The position numbers and the translations under genes were made by a program. Positions 37,380-46,321 of a stretch of DNA of 64,000 nucleotides are shown here, piece by piece. The notes beneath the pieces were generated by a model. It was not told where the DNA came from. It worked only from the letters and a program-made list of their open reading frames with translations, and did not search any database. The DNA is from CAVQCA01 sp963763115 (GTDB lineage: Bacteria > Pseudomonadota > Gammaproteobacteria > UBA9214), in the NCBI GenBank assembly GCA_963763115.1, contig CAVXNM010000035.1, forward strand, positions 92,061-156,060, given 5' to 3'. Position 1 is the stretch's first letter; each line of letters begins with the position of its first letter.

Positions 37380-38051
37380 CTAGAACGTATCCCAGCTGGA
37401 TTTCTTGCGCCAGCGGATACGCGGGATGATGAGGCCCGCGAGGATGCCAATCAGCACGACGCCGGCGCCTACCATGAACCAGTCTCGCGCGGTGCGGTCC
37501 TTTAGGTTTTCATTCTCCTGCTGCAATGTCTGCAGGTTGCGCTCCAGCGCCACCAGACGGCTCTTGAGGTTCTTGTTCTCGCTGTCGATGGCCAGGGCGC
37601 TGGAGGCGGTGCGCTTGATCTCGGCCAGTTCCTGACTGACCTTCCGGTAATCAGCGTCCATCGTGCTGTTTTCCTTCTCGATGCTGCCTTTTTCCTCCTT
37701 GATCGCCTGCATCGCGGTCGTCATCTTGCGGTTCTGGAGCTCGAGTTCCGCGAGTTTCTTCTCGGCTTCGGCCAGCTGATCACGGGGAACCGGTCCTTTC
37801 ATCAGATAGCGGGTGAGCACCCAGCCTTCCTTGCCCAAGGCCCGGATCTGGCTGTAGCCTGATTCCTTATCCTGATCCAGCACTTCAACCGGAGTGCCGC
37901 TGCGCAGCATGCGAATAATGCTGTGTTTGAGACTCGTGCCACTGCGTAAAGGGACCTCGAGCTGGTCACTGATGTAATTTGTGTCGGCCAGGGCAATACC
38001 CGTGAACAGCCAGGTTGAACACACAAGGGTCAGCAGTTTTATCGCACGCAT
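37380..38051 (-). CDS. TIGR04211-type SH3 domain protein
   Basis: A 223-residue protein with a signal peptide (residues 1-22, ending ALA), a bacterial SH3 domain (about 23-90, YISDQLEVPLRSGTSLKHSI and GWVLTRYL), a long coiled coil (about 95-190, Glu/Lys/Leu-rich) and a C-terminal membrane span (about 195-214), followed by a short basic tail. ATG 38051 has a GGAG site. It is anchored in the inner membrane facing the periplasm; the function is not established. Confidence 0.85.
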   Translation of the reverse strand: MRAIKLLTLVCSTWLFTGIALADTNYISDQLEVPLRSGTSLKHSIIRMLRSGTPVEVLDQDKESGYSQIRALGKEGWVLTRYLMKGPVPRDQLAEAEKKLAELELQNRKMTTAMQAIKEEKGSIEKENSTMDADYRKVSQELAEIKRTASSALAIDSENKNLKSRLVALERNLQTLQQENENLKDRTARDWFMVGAGVVLIGILAGLIIPRIRWRKKSSWDTF

Positions 38052-38197
38052 TGCTTCTCCATTTACCGGGTGTATTGGCGAAAGTTGGCTATTGTAGCCG
38101 AACATACCGGATCGGGATAATATCATCCAGACGGCCTGATTTCCCGGAGCTGCCGCGCAGCCGGCCGATGCCGCCACTGCGTTATACTGCCTATATA

Positions 38198-38542
38198 ATG
38201 AACGCCATTACGATACTGGACCAGTTTGATTTCCATCACCGCATCGGGGGAACTCATGGCCCGGCACTGGTGCTGTTCCACACGCCGGGATGCGCATCGT
38301 GCCGGCAGTGGGAGCGATTGCTGTCCGATTATGCGGGAATGCATGACAATGTTACCCTCTACCGGGTCGACGTCCAGCAGGACATGGCACTGGCACACGA
38401 GTTCGGGCTTTTTCACCTGCCGGCGCTGTTCCTTTTTCTGAACGGACAGTTTCATTGCGAGTTCCAGTCCGAGGCCCGCATGGAGCATCTGCATACAGCA
38501 CTTCAGGTCGCGATCGGGGTGGCTCCACAGGAAGCGCCATGA
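38198..38542 (+). CDS. Thioredoxin-fold protein (CASC active site)
   Basis: A 114-residue thioredoxin-like protein with the redox motif CASC after FHTPG, and the conserved cis-Pro segment FHLPALFLFLNGQF. There is no signal peptide, so it is cytoplasmic. The motif differs from the CGPC of TrxA, suggesting a different partner. Its stop overlaps the ampD start (ATGA), so the two are translationally coupled. The region TATACTGCCTATATAATG sits at the start and may include part of a promoter. Confidence 0.8.
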   Translation: MNAITILDQFDFHHRIGGTHGPALVLFHTPGCASCRQWERLLSDYAGMHDNVTLYRVDVQQDMALAHEFGLFHLPALFLFLNGQFHCEFQSEARMEHLHTALQVAIGVAPQEAP

Positions 38543-39099
38543 GGGTCGATGCTACCGGAAACCGGCTGCTTGACGCCCGGCAGATGCCTTCACCGAATTG
38601 TGATGAGCGACCGGACTGCGAAGACATTTCCCTGATTGTCATCCACGGCATCAGTCTACCGCCGGGCGAGTACGGCGGTGCCTGGATCGATGACCTGTTT
38701 ACCAATCGGCTAGATCCGGATGCCCACCCGTATTTCCCCGGGATTGCGCACCTGCGGGTTTCCAGTCATGTGCTGATCAGGCGAGATGGTGCGGTGGTGC
38801 AATACGTTCCTTTCAGAAAGCGCGCCTGGCATGCGGGTGAGTCCTGTTATCAGGGGCGCAGCTGCTGTAATGACTATTCCATCGGGATTGAGCTGGAAGG
38901 ACAGGATGACGAGCCCTATTCACCGCAGCAGTATGACCGGCTGGCGGCCATTATTCAGGTGCTGACGCGAACATTCCCCGGGATCTCAAGCGATCGGATT
39001 CGAGGCCACAGCGATATCGCGCCCGGCCGCAAGACGGACCCGGGCGAGGCGTTCGACTGGCTGGCCCTGAATGAGCGCCTCGCAGCTCTGTCAACCTGA
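38539..39099 (+). CDS. ampD: 1,6-anhydro-N-acetylmuramyl-L-alanine amidase
   Basis: A 186-residue cytoplasmic zinc amidase that cleaves anhydro-muropeptides in peptidoglycan recycling. Zinc ligands and motifs: LIVIHGISLPPG, AWHAGESCYQGR and RGHSDIAPGRKTDPG with the final His and the catalytic Lys/Asp region. ATG 38539 overlaps the upstream stop. It is followed by a phosphatase and a ROK kinase in the same direction, the latter fitting amino-sugar recycling. Confidence 0.95.
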   Translation: MRVDATGNRLLDARQMPSPNCDERPDCEDISLIVIHGISLPPGEYGGAWIDDLFTNRLDPDAHPYFPGIAHLRVSSHVLIRRDGAVVQYVPFRKRAWHAGESCYQGRSCCNDYSIGIELEGQDDEPYSPQQYDRLAAIIQVLTRTFPGISSDRIRGHSDIAPGRKTDPGEAFDWLALNERLAALST

Positions 39100-39102
39100 A
39101 GA

Positions 39103-39717
39103 ATGGATGAGCTGAAAACAGTGACGGCCGGAGAAACACAGATCGACCTGTTGCGCCACGGTGAGCCGGTCGGCGGGATGCGTTACCGCGGTCAGCTCGA
39201 TGATGCCCTCAGCGAGAAAGGCTGGCAGCAGATGTGGCGGACGGTGGAAGGCTTGTCGGACTGGCAGCAGATCGTGACATCGCCGCTGCTGCGCTGCAGC
39301 AGCTTCGCCGTCGCGCTCGGCGAACGCCTGCAACTGCCCGTGCATGATGAGCCGCGGTTCAGGGAAGTCGGCTTTGGGGAATGGGAAGGGTATACCCGCC
39401 TCGAGCTGGAAGAGTTCAACCCGGGGCAGGTTGCCCGGTTCCTCCAGGATCCGGTTAACAGCCGTCCTCCGGGAGCGGAACCTCTGGCGGAATTCACCCG
39501 TCGCGTCCAGGCCGGTTTTGACGATCTGCTGGACCGGTTTTCCGGGCAATCCGTGCTGGTTGTGGCCCATGCGGGCGTCATACGCGCCATCATGGCTTAT
39601 ATCCTGGAGGTGCCGCCGTCAAGAATGTATCGCATCCATGTCGCCAATGCCGCCCTCAGTCGCATACGTACCGACAAGGAGCGCCAGTATTACCTGGTCA
39701 GGCATGGTCTGACGTGA
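39103..39717 (+). CDS. Histidine phosphatase family protein (CobC-like)
   Basis: A 204-residue phosphoglycerate-mutase-fold phosphatase. The catalytic RHG occurs in IDLLRHGEP, followed by SPLLRCSSFA, EVGFGEWEGYTRLEL with the general acid Glu, and the second His in VVAHAGVIRAIM. The shape fits alpha-ribazole phosphatases (CobC), but it sits between ampD and a ROK kinase rather than with the cobalamin genes 2.5 kb away, so the symbol is not assigned. Confidence 0.85.
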   Translation: MDELKTVTAGETQIDLLRHGEPVGGMRYRGQLDDALSEKGWQQMWRTVEGLSDWQQIVTSPLLRCSSFAVALGERLQLPVHDEPRFREVGFGEWEGYTRLELEEFNPGQVARFLQDPVNSRPPGAEPLAEFTRRVQAGFDDLLDRFSGQSVLVVAHAGVIRAIMAYILEVPPSRMYRIHVANAALSRIRTDKERQYYLVRHGLT

Positions 39718-39722
39718 GGGGT

Positions 39723-40619
39723 ATGCGTATCGGTATCGACATCGGCGGGACCAAGACAGAAGGCATCGTCCTTGACGCCAATGGTAGTGAAATGATCCGC
39801 GAACGTGTGCCGACCCCGGGTGGAGACTACCGGGGGACGCTGACTGCAGTGCATGAACTGGTACTCCGGCTTGAGTCACACGCGGGCGGCCCGTGTACCG
39901 TCGGCATCGGGTTGCCGGGATCCGTATCTCGCGCCACTGCGCGGGTCAAGAACTCGAATTCCACCTGCCTTAACGGGCAGCCGCTGTACCACGACCTAGA
40001 GGATCAGCTGGGTCGTTCATTGCGGTTTGCCAATGACGCTGATTGCCTTACCCTGTCGGAAGCTACGGATGGCGCGGCTGCCGGTGCCGCGGCGGTGTTC
40101 GGCGTCATCATCGGGACCGGTACGGGTGGCGGTATCGTCGTCAACGGGCGCTTGCTGCAGGGGCCGAACGGTATCGCCGGCGAATGGGGGCATAACCCCC
40201 TGCCCTGGCCGGGGATCGGGGAATTGCCCGGTCCCGCCTGCTATTGCGGGCTCGAAGGGTGCATCGAAACGTGGCTGTCCGGACCGGCGCTGGCGCGTGA
40301 TCACCAGCAGTTCTGCGGCGAGTCGCTGGACGCGGCGGAAATCAACCGCCGCGCACGGGCCGGCAATGCCCCGGCGCAACAGACGCTGGATCGTTACATG
40401 GACCGGATGGCGAGAGCACTGGCCGGCGTGATCAATATCATCGACCCGGAGGTGATCGTGCTCGGTGGCGGGGTTTCCAACATGGCGTCCTTGTATGAGG
40501 AAGTGCCGCGACGCTGGGGGCGCTATGTCTTCTCCGATCGCGTGGATACGAAACTCGTGCCTGCCGTGCACGGCGATTCCAGCGGGGTACGCGGCGCGGC
40601 CAGGCTGTGGCCGGCCTGA
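39723..40619 (+). CDS. ROK family sugar kinase
   Basis: A 298-residue protein with MRIGIDIGGTKTEGIV (ATP phosphate loop), GIGLPGSV, GVIIGTGTGGGIVVNG, the ROK zinc motif CYCGLEGCIE, and VIVLGGGVSNM. The set resembles N-acetylglucosamine kinase or fructokinase. Following ampD, a role in recycling GlcNAc from peptidoglycan is plausible (inference). ATG 39723 is preferred to an overlapping GTG at 39714. Confidence 0.87.
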   Translation: MRIGIDIGGTKTEGIVLDANGSEMIRERVPTPGGDYRGTLTAVHELVLRLESHAGGPCTVGIGLPGSVSRATARVKNSNSTCLNGQPLYHDLEDQLGRSLRFANDADCLTLSEATDGAAAGAAAVFGVIIGTGTGGGIVVNGRLLQGPNGIAGEWGHNPLPWPGIGELPGPACYCGLEGCIETWLSGPALARDHQQFCGESLDAAEINRRARAGNAPAQQTLDRYMDRMARALAGVINIIDPEVIVLGGGVSNMASLYEEVPRRWGRYVFSDRVDTKLVPAVHGDSSGVRGAARLWPA

Positions 40620-40677
40620 ACGAGCGCCTCGCAACGCACAGATTATCAGGACAGGCTCGTGTAGTCGATTATTCGGT

Positions 40678-41445
40678 CTATTGTTGACTGGCGGCGATCT
40701 GCCGCAACCGGGGTACTTCGAGACCGGCGTCATCCGCCTGACGCAGGGCGCGGGCCAGTCGTGACGGGGCGCTGCGTCCCATGCATTTATGGTCCGGATC
40801 GCCCGCGAAGGCCCTGAGCATCCCCTCGATCAGCTCATCCGCCGGCAGGGATTGGTCGACCAGGAATCCCTGGATCCCGATTACCTCCCGGGCCACGCCC
40901 TCGGCGAGCTCGCGATGCCTGGCCCATAATTCGCTGACGGTCCCGCCAGTCGCCAGGCCGGCGCAGTTCGTCGTGACGATGTAGACATTCTTCAGTACCA
41001 GTTCGAACAACAGTTCGGACTCGTTTGCAAGGAGGCGTGTCGGTATACCGAGCGTCTGCAGGCCGTCATGCAGCACCTTCGCTGCCGGGCCGTACACCGG
41101 CGAGGGCAGCAGAATCCTGACGTCCTGGCCGGTCTTTTTCTCGAACCAGACGCTGATCACCGTGGGATGGGTTATCCCGTAGTGCTGCCAGTCGGCCGGC
41201 AGGAGTTCGTTTTGCAGCATCCCGATGCGCTGCAACCAGGCGGCGGGCAGATTCTCCAGCACAGCAGGCAGCTCGTTTTCAGTGACCGCCACCAGCACCA
41301 GCTCCGGCGCCGGCATTTGACGGGCGATGGCCGCGAGGTCGGAGCCCCGGTTTGCCGGGTAGACGGGATGACCGGCGCGCAGCAGCCCGCGCGCGAAAAC
41401 CCCGCCCATTTCGCCGATCCCGATGAGGATTACGGGTGATTCCAT
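40678..41445 (-). CDS. PanE/ketopantoate reductase-like NAD(P)-binding protein
   Basis: A 255-residue protein starting with a dinucleotide-binding motif (VILIGIGEMGGVFARGLLRAG). A helical C-terminal domain (about 140-255) includes LVLKNVYIVTTNCAGL with a conserved Lys-Asn and GDPDHKCMGRSAPSRL. The architecture resembles ketopantoate reductase or 6-phosphogluconate dehydrogenase-like oxidoreductases. The specific substrate is not clear. It diverges from btuF. Confidence 0.65.
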   Translation of the reverse strand: MESPVILIGIGEMGGVFARGLLRAGHPVYPANRGSDLAAIARQMPAPELVLVAVTENELPAVLENLPAAWLQRIGMLQNELLPADWQHYGITHPTVISVWFEKKTGQDVRILLPSPVYGPAAKVLHDGLQTLGIPTRLLANESELLFELVLKNVYIVTTNCAGLATGGTVSELWARHRELAEGVAREVIGIQGFLVDQSLPADELIEGMLRAFAGDPDHKCMGRSAPSRLARALRQADDAGLEVPRLRQIAASQQ

Positions 41446-41543
41446 GTTTGCGACAGATACGGCTGGTGATGACGGCTTGGTTGCGAGAGTATAACGCAAC
41501 GAAACACAGCGCATGCTTTCTGTCGTGCCGCGTTCGATCGCTT

Positions 41544-42461
41544 ATGGGAATTATTAACCGCAGTTTATTCCGTGTTGCCGGCGTCATTCTGACATGGATG
41601 CTGCTCCTCGGGACTGCATGGTCCGACATACAGGTAATCGATGATACCGGGCAGACGCTCACCCTGCAGAAGCCGGCGCAGCGGATTGTCAGTCTGGCCC
41701 CGCATATCACGGAACTCCTGTTTGCCGTGGGCGCGGGCGCAGCCGTGGTCGGAACGTCCGAATTCAGTGACTATCCCGAGGCGGCCCGTGCGATACCGCA
41801 TGTGGGCGGCGGCGGCGGGCTGGACCTCGAGGCCATCCTGACGTTGCAGCCGGACCTGGTGATCGCCTGGGAGAGCGGCAATCCCGCCGGCCAGGCGCGG
41901 CGCCTGCAGCAACTGGGGCTGCCGGTGTTCTTTTCGGAGCCGAGTCGCATGGAAGATATCATCTCCAGCCTGGAAAGATTCGGACAGCTGACCGGCAGGC
42001 AGGAAGAAGCGCGTGTTCAGGCCACGGCTTTCGCGGACCGTCTGGATGGGCTGAGGCAGCGCTATTCCGGTCAGGATTCGGTTACCGTCTATTACCAGAT
42101 CTGGGATCACCCGCTTATGACAGTGAACGGGCGACATATCGTCAGTGATGTGATTCGCCTGTGCGGTGGCCGCAACGTGTTCACCGACCTGCCAACGCTC
42201 GCCCCGCAGATCGACAGGGAAGCGGTGCTGGCGGCGAATCCGGAGGTAATCGTGGTGGGGGATGCCGCCGGAGAACCCGCCACCTCCCTTGTGGCCTGGG
42301 AGCGCTGGCCCGAACTTAAGGCGGTTCGCCAGCGGCATCTGTACACGATTCAGCGCGAACTGCTGGTGCGCCACACACCACGCCTGCTGGAGGGCGCCGG
42401 GCAACTGTGCCGGTTGCTGGAAGGTGTGCGCGAGGAGCGCGAGAAGGTCGGCGATCAATGA
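41544..42461 (+). CDS. btuF: Vitamin B12 ABC transporter substrate-binding protein
   Basis: A 305-residue periplasmic binding protein. A signal peptide spans about residues 1-26 (with a hydrophobic stretch VAGVILTWMLLLGTAWS), followed by the class III binding fold: PAQRIVSLAPHITELLFAVG, VVGTSEFSDYPEAARAIPHV, LQPDLVIAWESG and NPEVIVVGD. The cobalamin role is inferred from the neighbouring btuB-tonB-cobO and btuCD genes. An upstream in-frame start at 41436 is rejected because it disrupts the signal peptide. The stop codon abuts the left arm of a repeat element. Confidence 0.85.
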   Translation: MGIINRSLFRVAGVILTWMLLLGTAWSDIQVIDDTGQTLTLQKPAQRIVSLAPHITELLFAVGAGAAVVGTSEFSDYPEAARAIPHVGGGGGLDLEAILTLQPDLVIAWESGNPAGQARRLQQLGLPVFFSEPSRMEDIISSLERFGQLTGRQEEARVQATAFADRLDGLRQRYSGQDSVTVYYQIWDHPLMTVNGRHIVSDVIRLCGGRNVFTDLPTLAPQIDREAVLAANPEVIVVGDAAGEPATSLVAWERWPELKAVRQRHLYTIQRELLVRHTPRLLEGAGQLCRLLEGVREEREKVGDQ

Positions 42462-42643
42462 TGGCCACGGAAGCACACGGAAAAATAAATGCAACAAAGT
42501 AAAGAAGTAAGAAGTGAGAAGTGAGCAACCCGGGGATGCCGGCGAATGGACAGGTAGCAACGCCCTGATTCGCATAAATGGTTTTTTTACTTCTCACTTT
42601 TTACATTTTACGTTGTCATTTTTCCGTGTGCTTCCGTGGCCAT
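42461..42643 (+). repeat. Inverted-repeat intergenic element, btuF-cobO copy
   Basis: The left arm ATGGCCACGGAAGCACACGG begins at the btuF stop codon. The right arm CCGTGTGCTTCCGTGGCCAT ends one base before the cobO stop codon. The two 20-base arms are exact inverted copies. The interior has GAAGTAAGAAGTGAGAAG and its complement TTACTTCTCACTTTTTAC. It is the shortest and cleanest copy, between convergent genes. Confidence 0.88.
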
Positions 42644-43201
42644 CTATTTTCGTTCATGTCGCCAGAACACATCTTGTTTGCCTGCCAGCCGGTTCAACTG
42701 GCGTGCCATGACGAACAGCAGGTCGGACAGCCGGTTGAGGTACATGATGGCCGCCGGGTTGAGGTCTTCGACTTTTCCCAGGCTGACCAGGCGACGTTCG
42801 GCGCGGCGGCAGATGGTGCGGGCGAGATGACAGGCCGCGGCCTCCGGACTGCCGCCGGGCAGGATGAACTCCCTGAGTGGCGGCAGGTCGGCGTTCAGTT
42901 CTTCCAGCGCGGCTTCCAGTTCCTCGATCTGTTCGCTGCTGACCACGTGACGCGCCGGCTGTCCCGGCAGGCAGAGTTCGCCACCGACATCGAACAGGCG
43001 GTGCTGTACCCGTGACAACCGGTCCTGGATGCTGCCCGGGAGTTCGTGACTGAGCAGCAGTCCCAGGGCGCTGTTGAGTTCGTCGATGGCGCCGATGGCC
43101 TCGATGCGTGGGTCATCCTTGCTTGTGCGTGAACCATCGCCGAGTCCGGTCGTGCCGTTATCACCCGTGCGTGTACAGATTTTCGTCAGTCGGTTTCCCA
43201 T
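42644..43201 (-). CDS. Cob(I)alamin adenosyltransferase, PduO type
   Basis: A 185-residue ATP:cob(I)alamin adenosyltransferase: KICTRTGDNGTTGLGDGSRT (ATP site, residues 7-26), EAIGAIDELNSALGL, VQHRLFDVGGELC, CRRAERRLVSL and LNRLSDLLFVMAR. It converts cobalamin to adenosylcobalamin after uptake. It is the last gene of btuB-tonB-cobO; tonB ends at the adjacent base. Confidence 0.94.
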   Translation of the reverse strand: MGNRLTKICTRTGDNGTTGLGDGSRTSKDDPRIEAIGAIDELNSALGLLLSHELPGSIQDRLSRVQHRLFDVGGELCLPGQPARHVVSSEQIEELEAALEELNADLPPLREFILPGGSPEAAACHLARTICRRAERRLVSLGKVEDLNPAAIMYLNRLSDLLFVMARQLNRLAGKQDVFWRHERK

Positions 43202-43885
43202 TCAACCTCCCACCAGGCGGTATTCCACCGGAATGATGATATCGATGGCCTGTCCCTGCATCCATTTTTCCGCATCCGGTACGCTGGCAAGTTGCAGGGA
43301 CTGCAGCGCCGCCCGGTCGAGCACAGGGTAGCCGGATGTCTGCTCCACGTGCAGCCTTGAGATCCGGCCGTCCGACTCGATGTGCACCTGGAGTTTGACG
43401 ACGCCCTGCCAGCCTTTGCGGCGAGCCAGAAGGGGATAGTTGAAGCGGCTGGAGACCAGTCGCAGGATGCTGTCGTGGAGTTGTTCCCGGGCGGTCTGCC
43501 GGGCGGTTTCCATGCCGGTGGCCGGCGCCGATTGCCCCGGAGCCGGTGTATCTCCCGCCTGCCGTGTCGTTACCGGCTGTGTCGCGGTGGTTTCATGCGG
43601 CAGATGGTCGTGACGCCGGCTGACCTCTTTTCTGGCGGCCCGGACAGGGGATGGACGGTTCGTCGTCACGTGCGGCTGGTCCCGGGACGTGCGAGCGTGC
43701 CCGGCGGGATTGACCGCCGGGGCTGGCGGGCCGGCAACGCCCGCCCGGTAACTCATGGAAACATGAACCGTCCGTCCCGCGGGGGCGATGCGGGACTCGG
43801 GACGATTGCCCACCAGCAGGACAGCCGCATGAATTGCCGCAGACAGGGCAATGAACCATGCGATGCGCGTGCCCTCGCGGCTCAT
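43202..43885 (-). CDS. tonB: TonB family energy transducer
   Basis: A 227-residue protein: an N-terminal span (about residues 8-26, WFIALSAAIHAAVLLVG) with the typical Ser/His, a Pro/Arg-rich periplasmic linker (about 60-130), and a C-terminal TonB domain (YPLLARRKGWQGVVKLQVHI, TSGYPVLDRAALQSL). It overlaps the btuB stop by four bases (ATGA), so it is likely dedicated to the neighbouring receptor. Confidence 0.9.
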   Translation of the reverse strand: MSREGTRIAWFIALSAAIHAAVLLVGNRPESRIAPAGRTVHVSMSYRAGVAGPPAPAVNPAGHARTSRDQPHVTTNRPSPVRAARKEVSRRHDHLPHETTATQPVTTRQAGDTPAPGQSAPATGMETARQTAREQLHDSILRLVSSRFNYPLLARRKGWQGVVKLQVHIESDGRISRLHVEQTSGYPVLDRAALQSLQLASVPDAEKWMQGQAIDIIIPVEYRLVGG

Positions 43886-45942
43886 GTGCCGAATTCTTTC
43901 GAGACCGTGAACAGCAACGTGCGTTCCGGCAGGGGATAGGCGTTGTAGACGCCGGGCGAGGACGTGCTGCTGACGCCATAGTCATAGGCTTTTTCCGCGA
44001 ACAGGTTGCCGATCTTCGCAGCAAACCGGTAACCCCGGTACTGATGGCTCGCCAGTAGATCCACAATGGCATAGGACGGTATCTTCTTCCCGAAATCATT
44101 GGCCTGGTCATTGTCGAAATACTTGTCCCCGACGTAGCTGACGGAAGCCGTACAGCGGGTGGCCGGCGACCATTTCCAGGTCGCCGACGCACTGGCCGTA
44201 TTGCGCGGCACCAGCGGCACCTCGTTGCCTTGATACGGACCGTCACGGAATTCCGAGCGCATCCAGGCGTAGCTGGCCTGTACATCTAACCGGGGGCCGA
44301 CCGCCAGGCTGCCGCTCAATTCCACCCCGTAGCGTTGCGTCGGGTCCAGGTTGATGTTGGAAAACGTCGCGGGATCGTAATGGATCTCGTCTTTCAGGCG
44401 CAGGTAATAGGCGTTGACCAGCCATGACAGCCCGCCCTGATCGTAGCGGGTGCCGATATCGACGCCGTTGCCGGTCTGCGGATCGAGTTCCGAGAAAACC
44501 TGCAGAAAGGTATTCGGGTCGAATTCGAACAGTTCATCCACCGTGGCGACGCGGGCGCTGCGGGTGGCCTTGATATAGACGGCAGTTTGCGGGGTAAGCT
44601 GTTTTTCCACCCCGGCCTCAAACATTTCGACCCGCTCGGTCTGGTCGAGATCCGGCGCCTCGCTCGCAAAACTGCCGCCGGGGGCGGTCGTGTCCACCCG
44701 GTCGCTGGCCTCGATTCTGACCCATTGCAGGCGCCCGCCCAGATTCACGCTGATGTCCGCGGTGGGCGAGAACGTGGTGTCGAGGTACAAGCCTGCGGAT
44801 TTCTGTTCAATGCCGACGCTGTGTACCGGCTGGTTGCGGGTGTTCGGGTTGAGTGAACGGTCGGAGTCATAGCGGCTGTCGTAGTAATCGATGCCGGTGG
44901 TGGTTTGGGCCCCTGCGGTGAACAGTTTATGAGGAATCACCAGGCGCGGCGTGAACGACCACGTCTTAAGTTGCGAGTCGAGGTAGTTTGCGTAGGCGCC
45001 GCCGAAGTCATAATCGTCGAAGAACGCCTTCTGGTTTTTTACCCGGTAGCCCCCGTCGATGACAGCCTCGGCGCCGTTATCCCACAGGTGGGTGACTCCC
45101 ATCGCCGTGTTGTAACCCCGCTGGTTGGCGTAGTCCTTCGGCGTATTGGTGCCCTTGCGGTCGTCCCTGAGCTGATCCAGTCCGGTGGCCTGATTCACAC
45201 GGCGTGCGCCGGGCAGGTCGAGGTCCTGATCGTCCCAGTAGAATCTCAAGTAGGCCTCGCCATCAGCACGCGTGTAGCGAACATCCGAGAGCAGATTGCG
45301 CTGGTCGAGGCTGTTGTTGTCGCGATAGCCGTCACTGCTGACGCCATACGCCCCAAGCGAGATTGCCACCGGTCCGGTGTTGCGGGTAACACGGGCGTCG
45401 ATCTGCCGGGTATCCAGGTTGCCTCCTCCGGCCTCGACAAAGGCGGTGTTGCCGCCTGTCGCCGGCTGCCGTGTGATGATGTTGATGGTCCCGCCTGCGG
45501 CGCCGTCGCCATAGAGCACCGACCCGCCATTGCGCATGATCTCGATGCGTTCGATGCTCCTGATCGGGATGGCGCCGTAATCCACGGCGGATAGATCGAC
45601 ATCGTTGAGACGTCGGCCATCGAGCAATATCAGCGTGTTCTGGGTGGAAGCCGCGCCGAAGCCGCGGATATCGACGGTTGCGCGCGTGCCGTTGTTGCCG
45701 TAGAGACTGCGACTTAGGATGCCGGCCTCCCTCGCCAGCAGTTCGGGGACTGTCCGGGCCGTGCTGTTCTCGATGTCCCTGGCGCTGATGACCGTGACAT
45801 GTCCGAGCGCCTTGCGGTCTTCATTGTCCAAGCGCGTTGCCGTCACCAGGATGTTTTCGGATTGTTCGTCTACGGGTGTCTGGCCATAGGCCGGCATGAC
45901 AGCCAGCATGGCAGGCAACACGACTGCGTGGTGGGGTTTCAT
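43882..45942 (-). CDS. btuB: TonB-dependent cobalamin receptor
   Basis: A 686-residue outer-membrane receptor: signal peptide (1-20), TonB box ENILVTATRL, plug domain (LAREAGILSRSLYGNNGTRA, IERIEIMRNGGSVLYG, AAGGTINIIT), and a 22-strand barrel ending in a terminal aromatic region (LLFTVSKEFGT). BtuB is inferred from the cobalamin riboswitch upstream and the tonB-cobO genes downstream. ATG 45942 has a GGGAGG site; a longer upstream frame runs into the riboswitch leader and is rejected. Confidence 0.9.
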   Translation of the reverse strand: MKPHHAVVLPAMLAVMPAYGQTPVDEQSENILVTATRLDNEDRKALGHVTVISARDIENSTARTVPELLAREAGILSRSLYGNNGTRATVDIRGFGAASTQNTLILLDGRRLNDVDLSAVDYGAIPIRSIERIEIMRNGGSVLYGDGAAGGTINIITRQPATGGNTAFVEAGGGNLDTRQIDARVTRNTGPVAISLGAYGVSSDGYRDNNSLDQRNLLSDVRYTRADGEAYLRFYWDDQDLDLPGARRVNQATGLDQLRDDRKGTNTPKDYANQRGYNTAMGVTHLWDNGAEAVIDGGYRVKNQKAFFDDYDFGGAYANYLDSQLKTWSFTPRLVIPHKLFTAGAQTTTGIDYYDSRYDSDRSLNPNTRNQPVHSVGIEQKSAGLYLDTTFSPTADISVNLGGRLQWVRIEASDRVDTTAPGGSFASEAPDLDQTERVEMFEAGVEKQLTPQTAVYIKATRSARVATVDELFEFDPNTFLQVFSELDPQTGNGVDIGTRYDQGGLSWLVNAYYLRLKDEIHYDPATFSNINLDPTQRYGVELSGSLAVGPRLDVQASYAWMRSEFRDGPYQGNEVPLVPRNTASASATWKWSPATRCTASVSYVGDKYFDNDQANDFGKKIPSYAIVDLLASHQYRGYRFAAKIGNLFAEKAYDYGVSSTSSPGVYNAYPLPERTLLFTVSKEFGT

Positions 45943-46029
45943 TACATCCTCCCGGTACGCGGCACACACCCGTGCCGCCGGCTTGCATTGCAAAGGGAGA
46001 ATGACAGTGAGCAAGGGGGCGCGCTGTCA

Positions 46030-46048
46030 GTATTGCCCTCCGCAATAC
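46030..46048 (-). promoter_or_regulatory. Hairpin in the btuB leader, possible expression-platform or kissing-loop stem
   Basis: On the minus strand GTATTGC and GCAATAC form a perfect 7-bp stem with a GGAGG loop. It lies between the B12 box and btuB, about 90 bases upstream of the start. The GGAGG loop may pair with the aptamer loop L5, as in known cobalamin riboswitches, but this needs structure modelling. Confidence 0.5.
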
Positions 46049-46250
46049 ACCTGCAACACATCAGGCCGGTCTCCGGGCTTGCGAGCGGGTGTTTGACCCG
46101 GGTGAATCACCTTCCCGCGCCGTGCGCAGTGGCATGCTGATTCACCTTGTCTCGCTTACCGTTGCGGGGGCAGCGCCGGCATTGTCAGTGGTAGCTGACG
46201 CACCGGCTTCCCGTTTCATCCTTCGGACGACTGTCCTCGGGACACCTGAA
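46048..46250 (-). promoter_or_regulatory. Cobalamin riboswitch upstream of btuB
   Basis: Read on the minus strand the leader shows the conserved series AACGGGAAGCCGGTG, CTGCCCCCGCAACGGTAAG, and the B12 box AGCCCGGAGACCGGCCTGAT at about 46080-46061. These are the hallmark blocks of the adenosylcobalamin aptamer. It should reduce expression of btuB-tonB-cobO when cobalamin is plentiful. The 5' end is approximate. The btuC-btuD genes upstream are not under this element. Confidence 0.93.
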
Positions 46251-46321
46251 GCAAAGTGCCGTGACTTTAATGTCAGTCGTGAAGGGTGTCAAGGCGCAAG
46301 CGTATATGCCGCCACGGTGGT

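Noticed and set aside
44905..45594. 229-codon plus-strand open frame opposite btuB
   Set aside because: Val/Ala-rich antisense product of the receptor gene; no family features.
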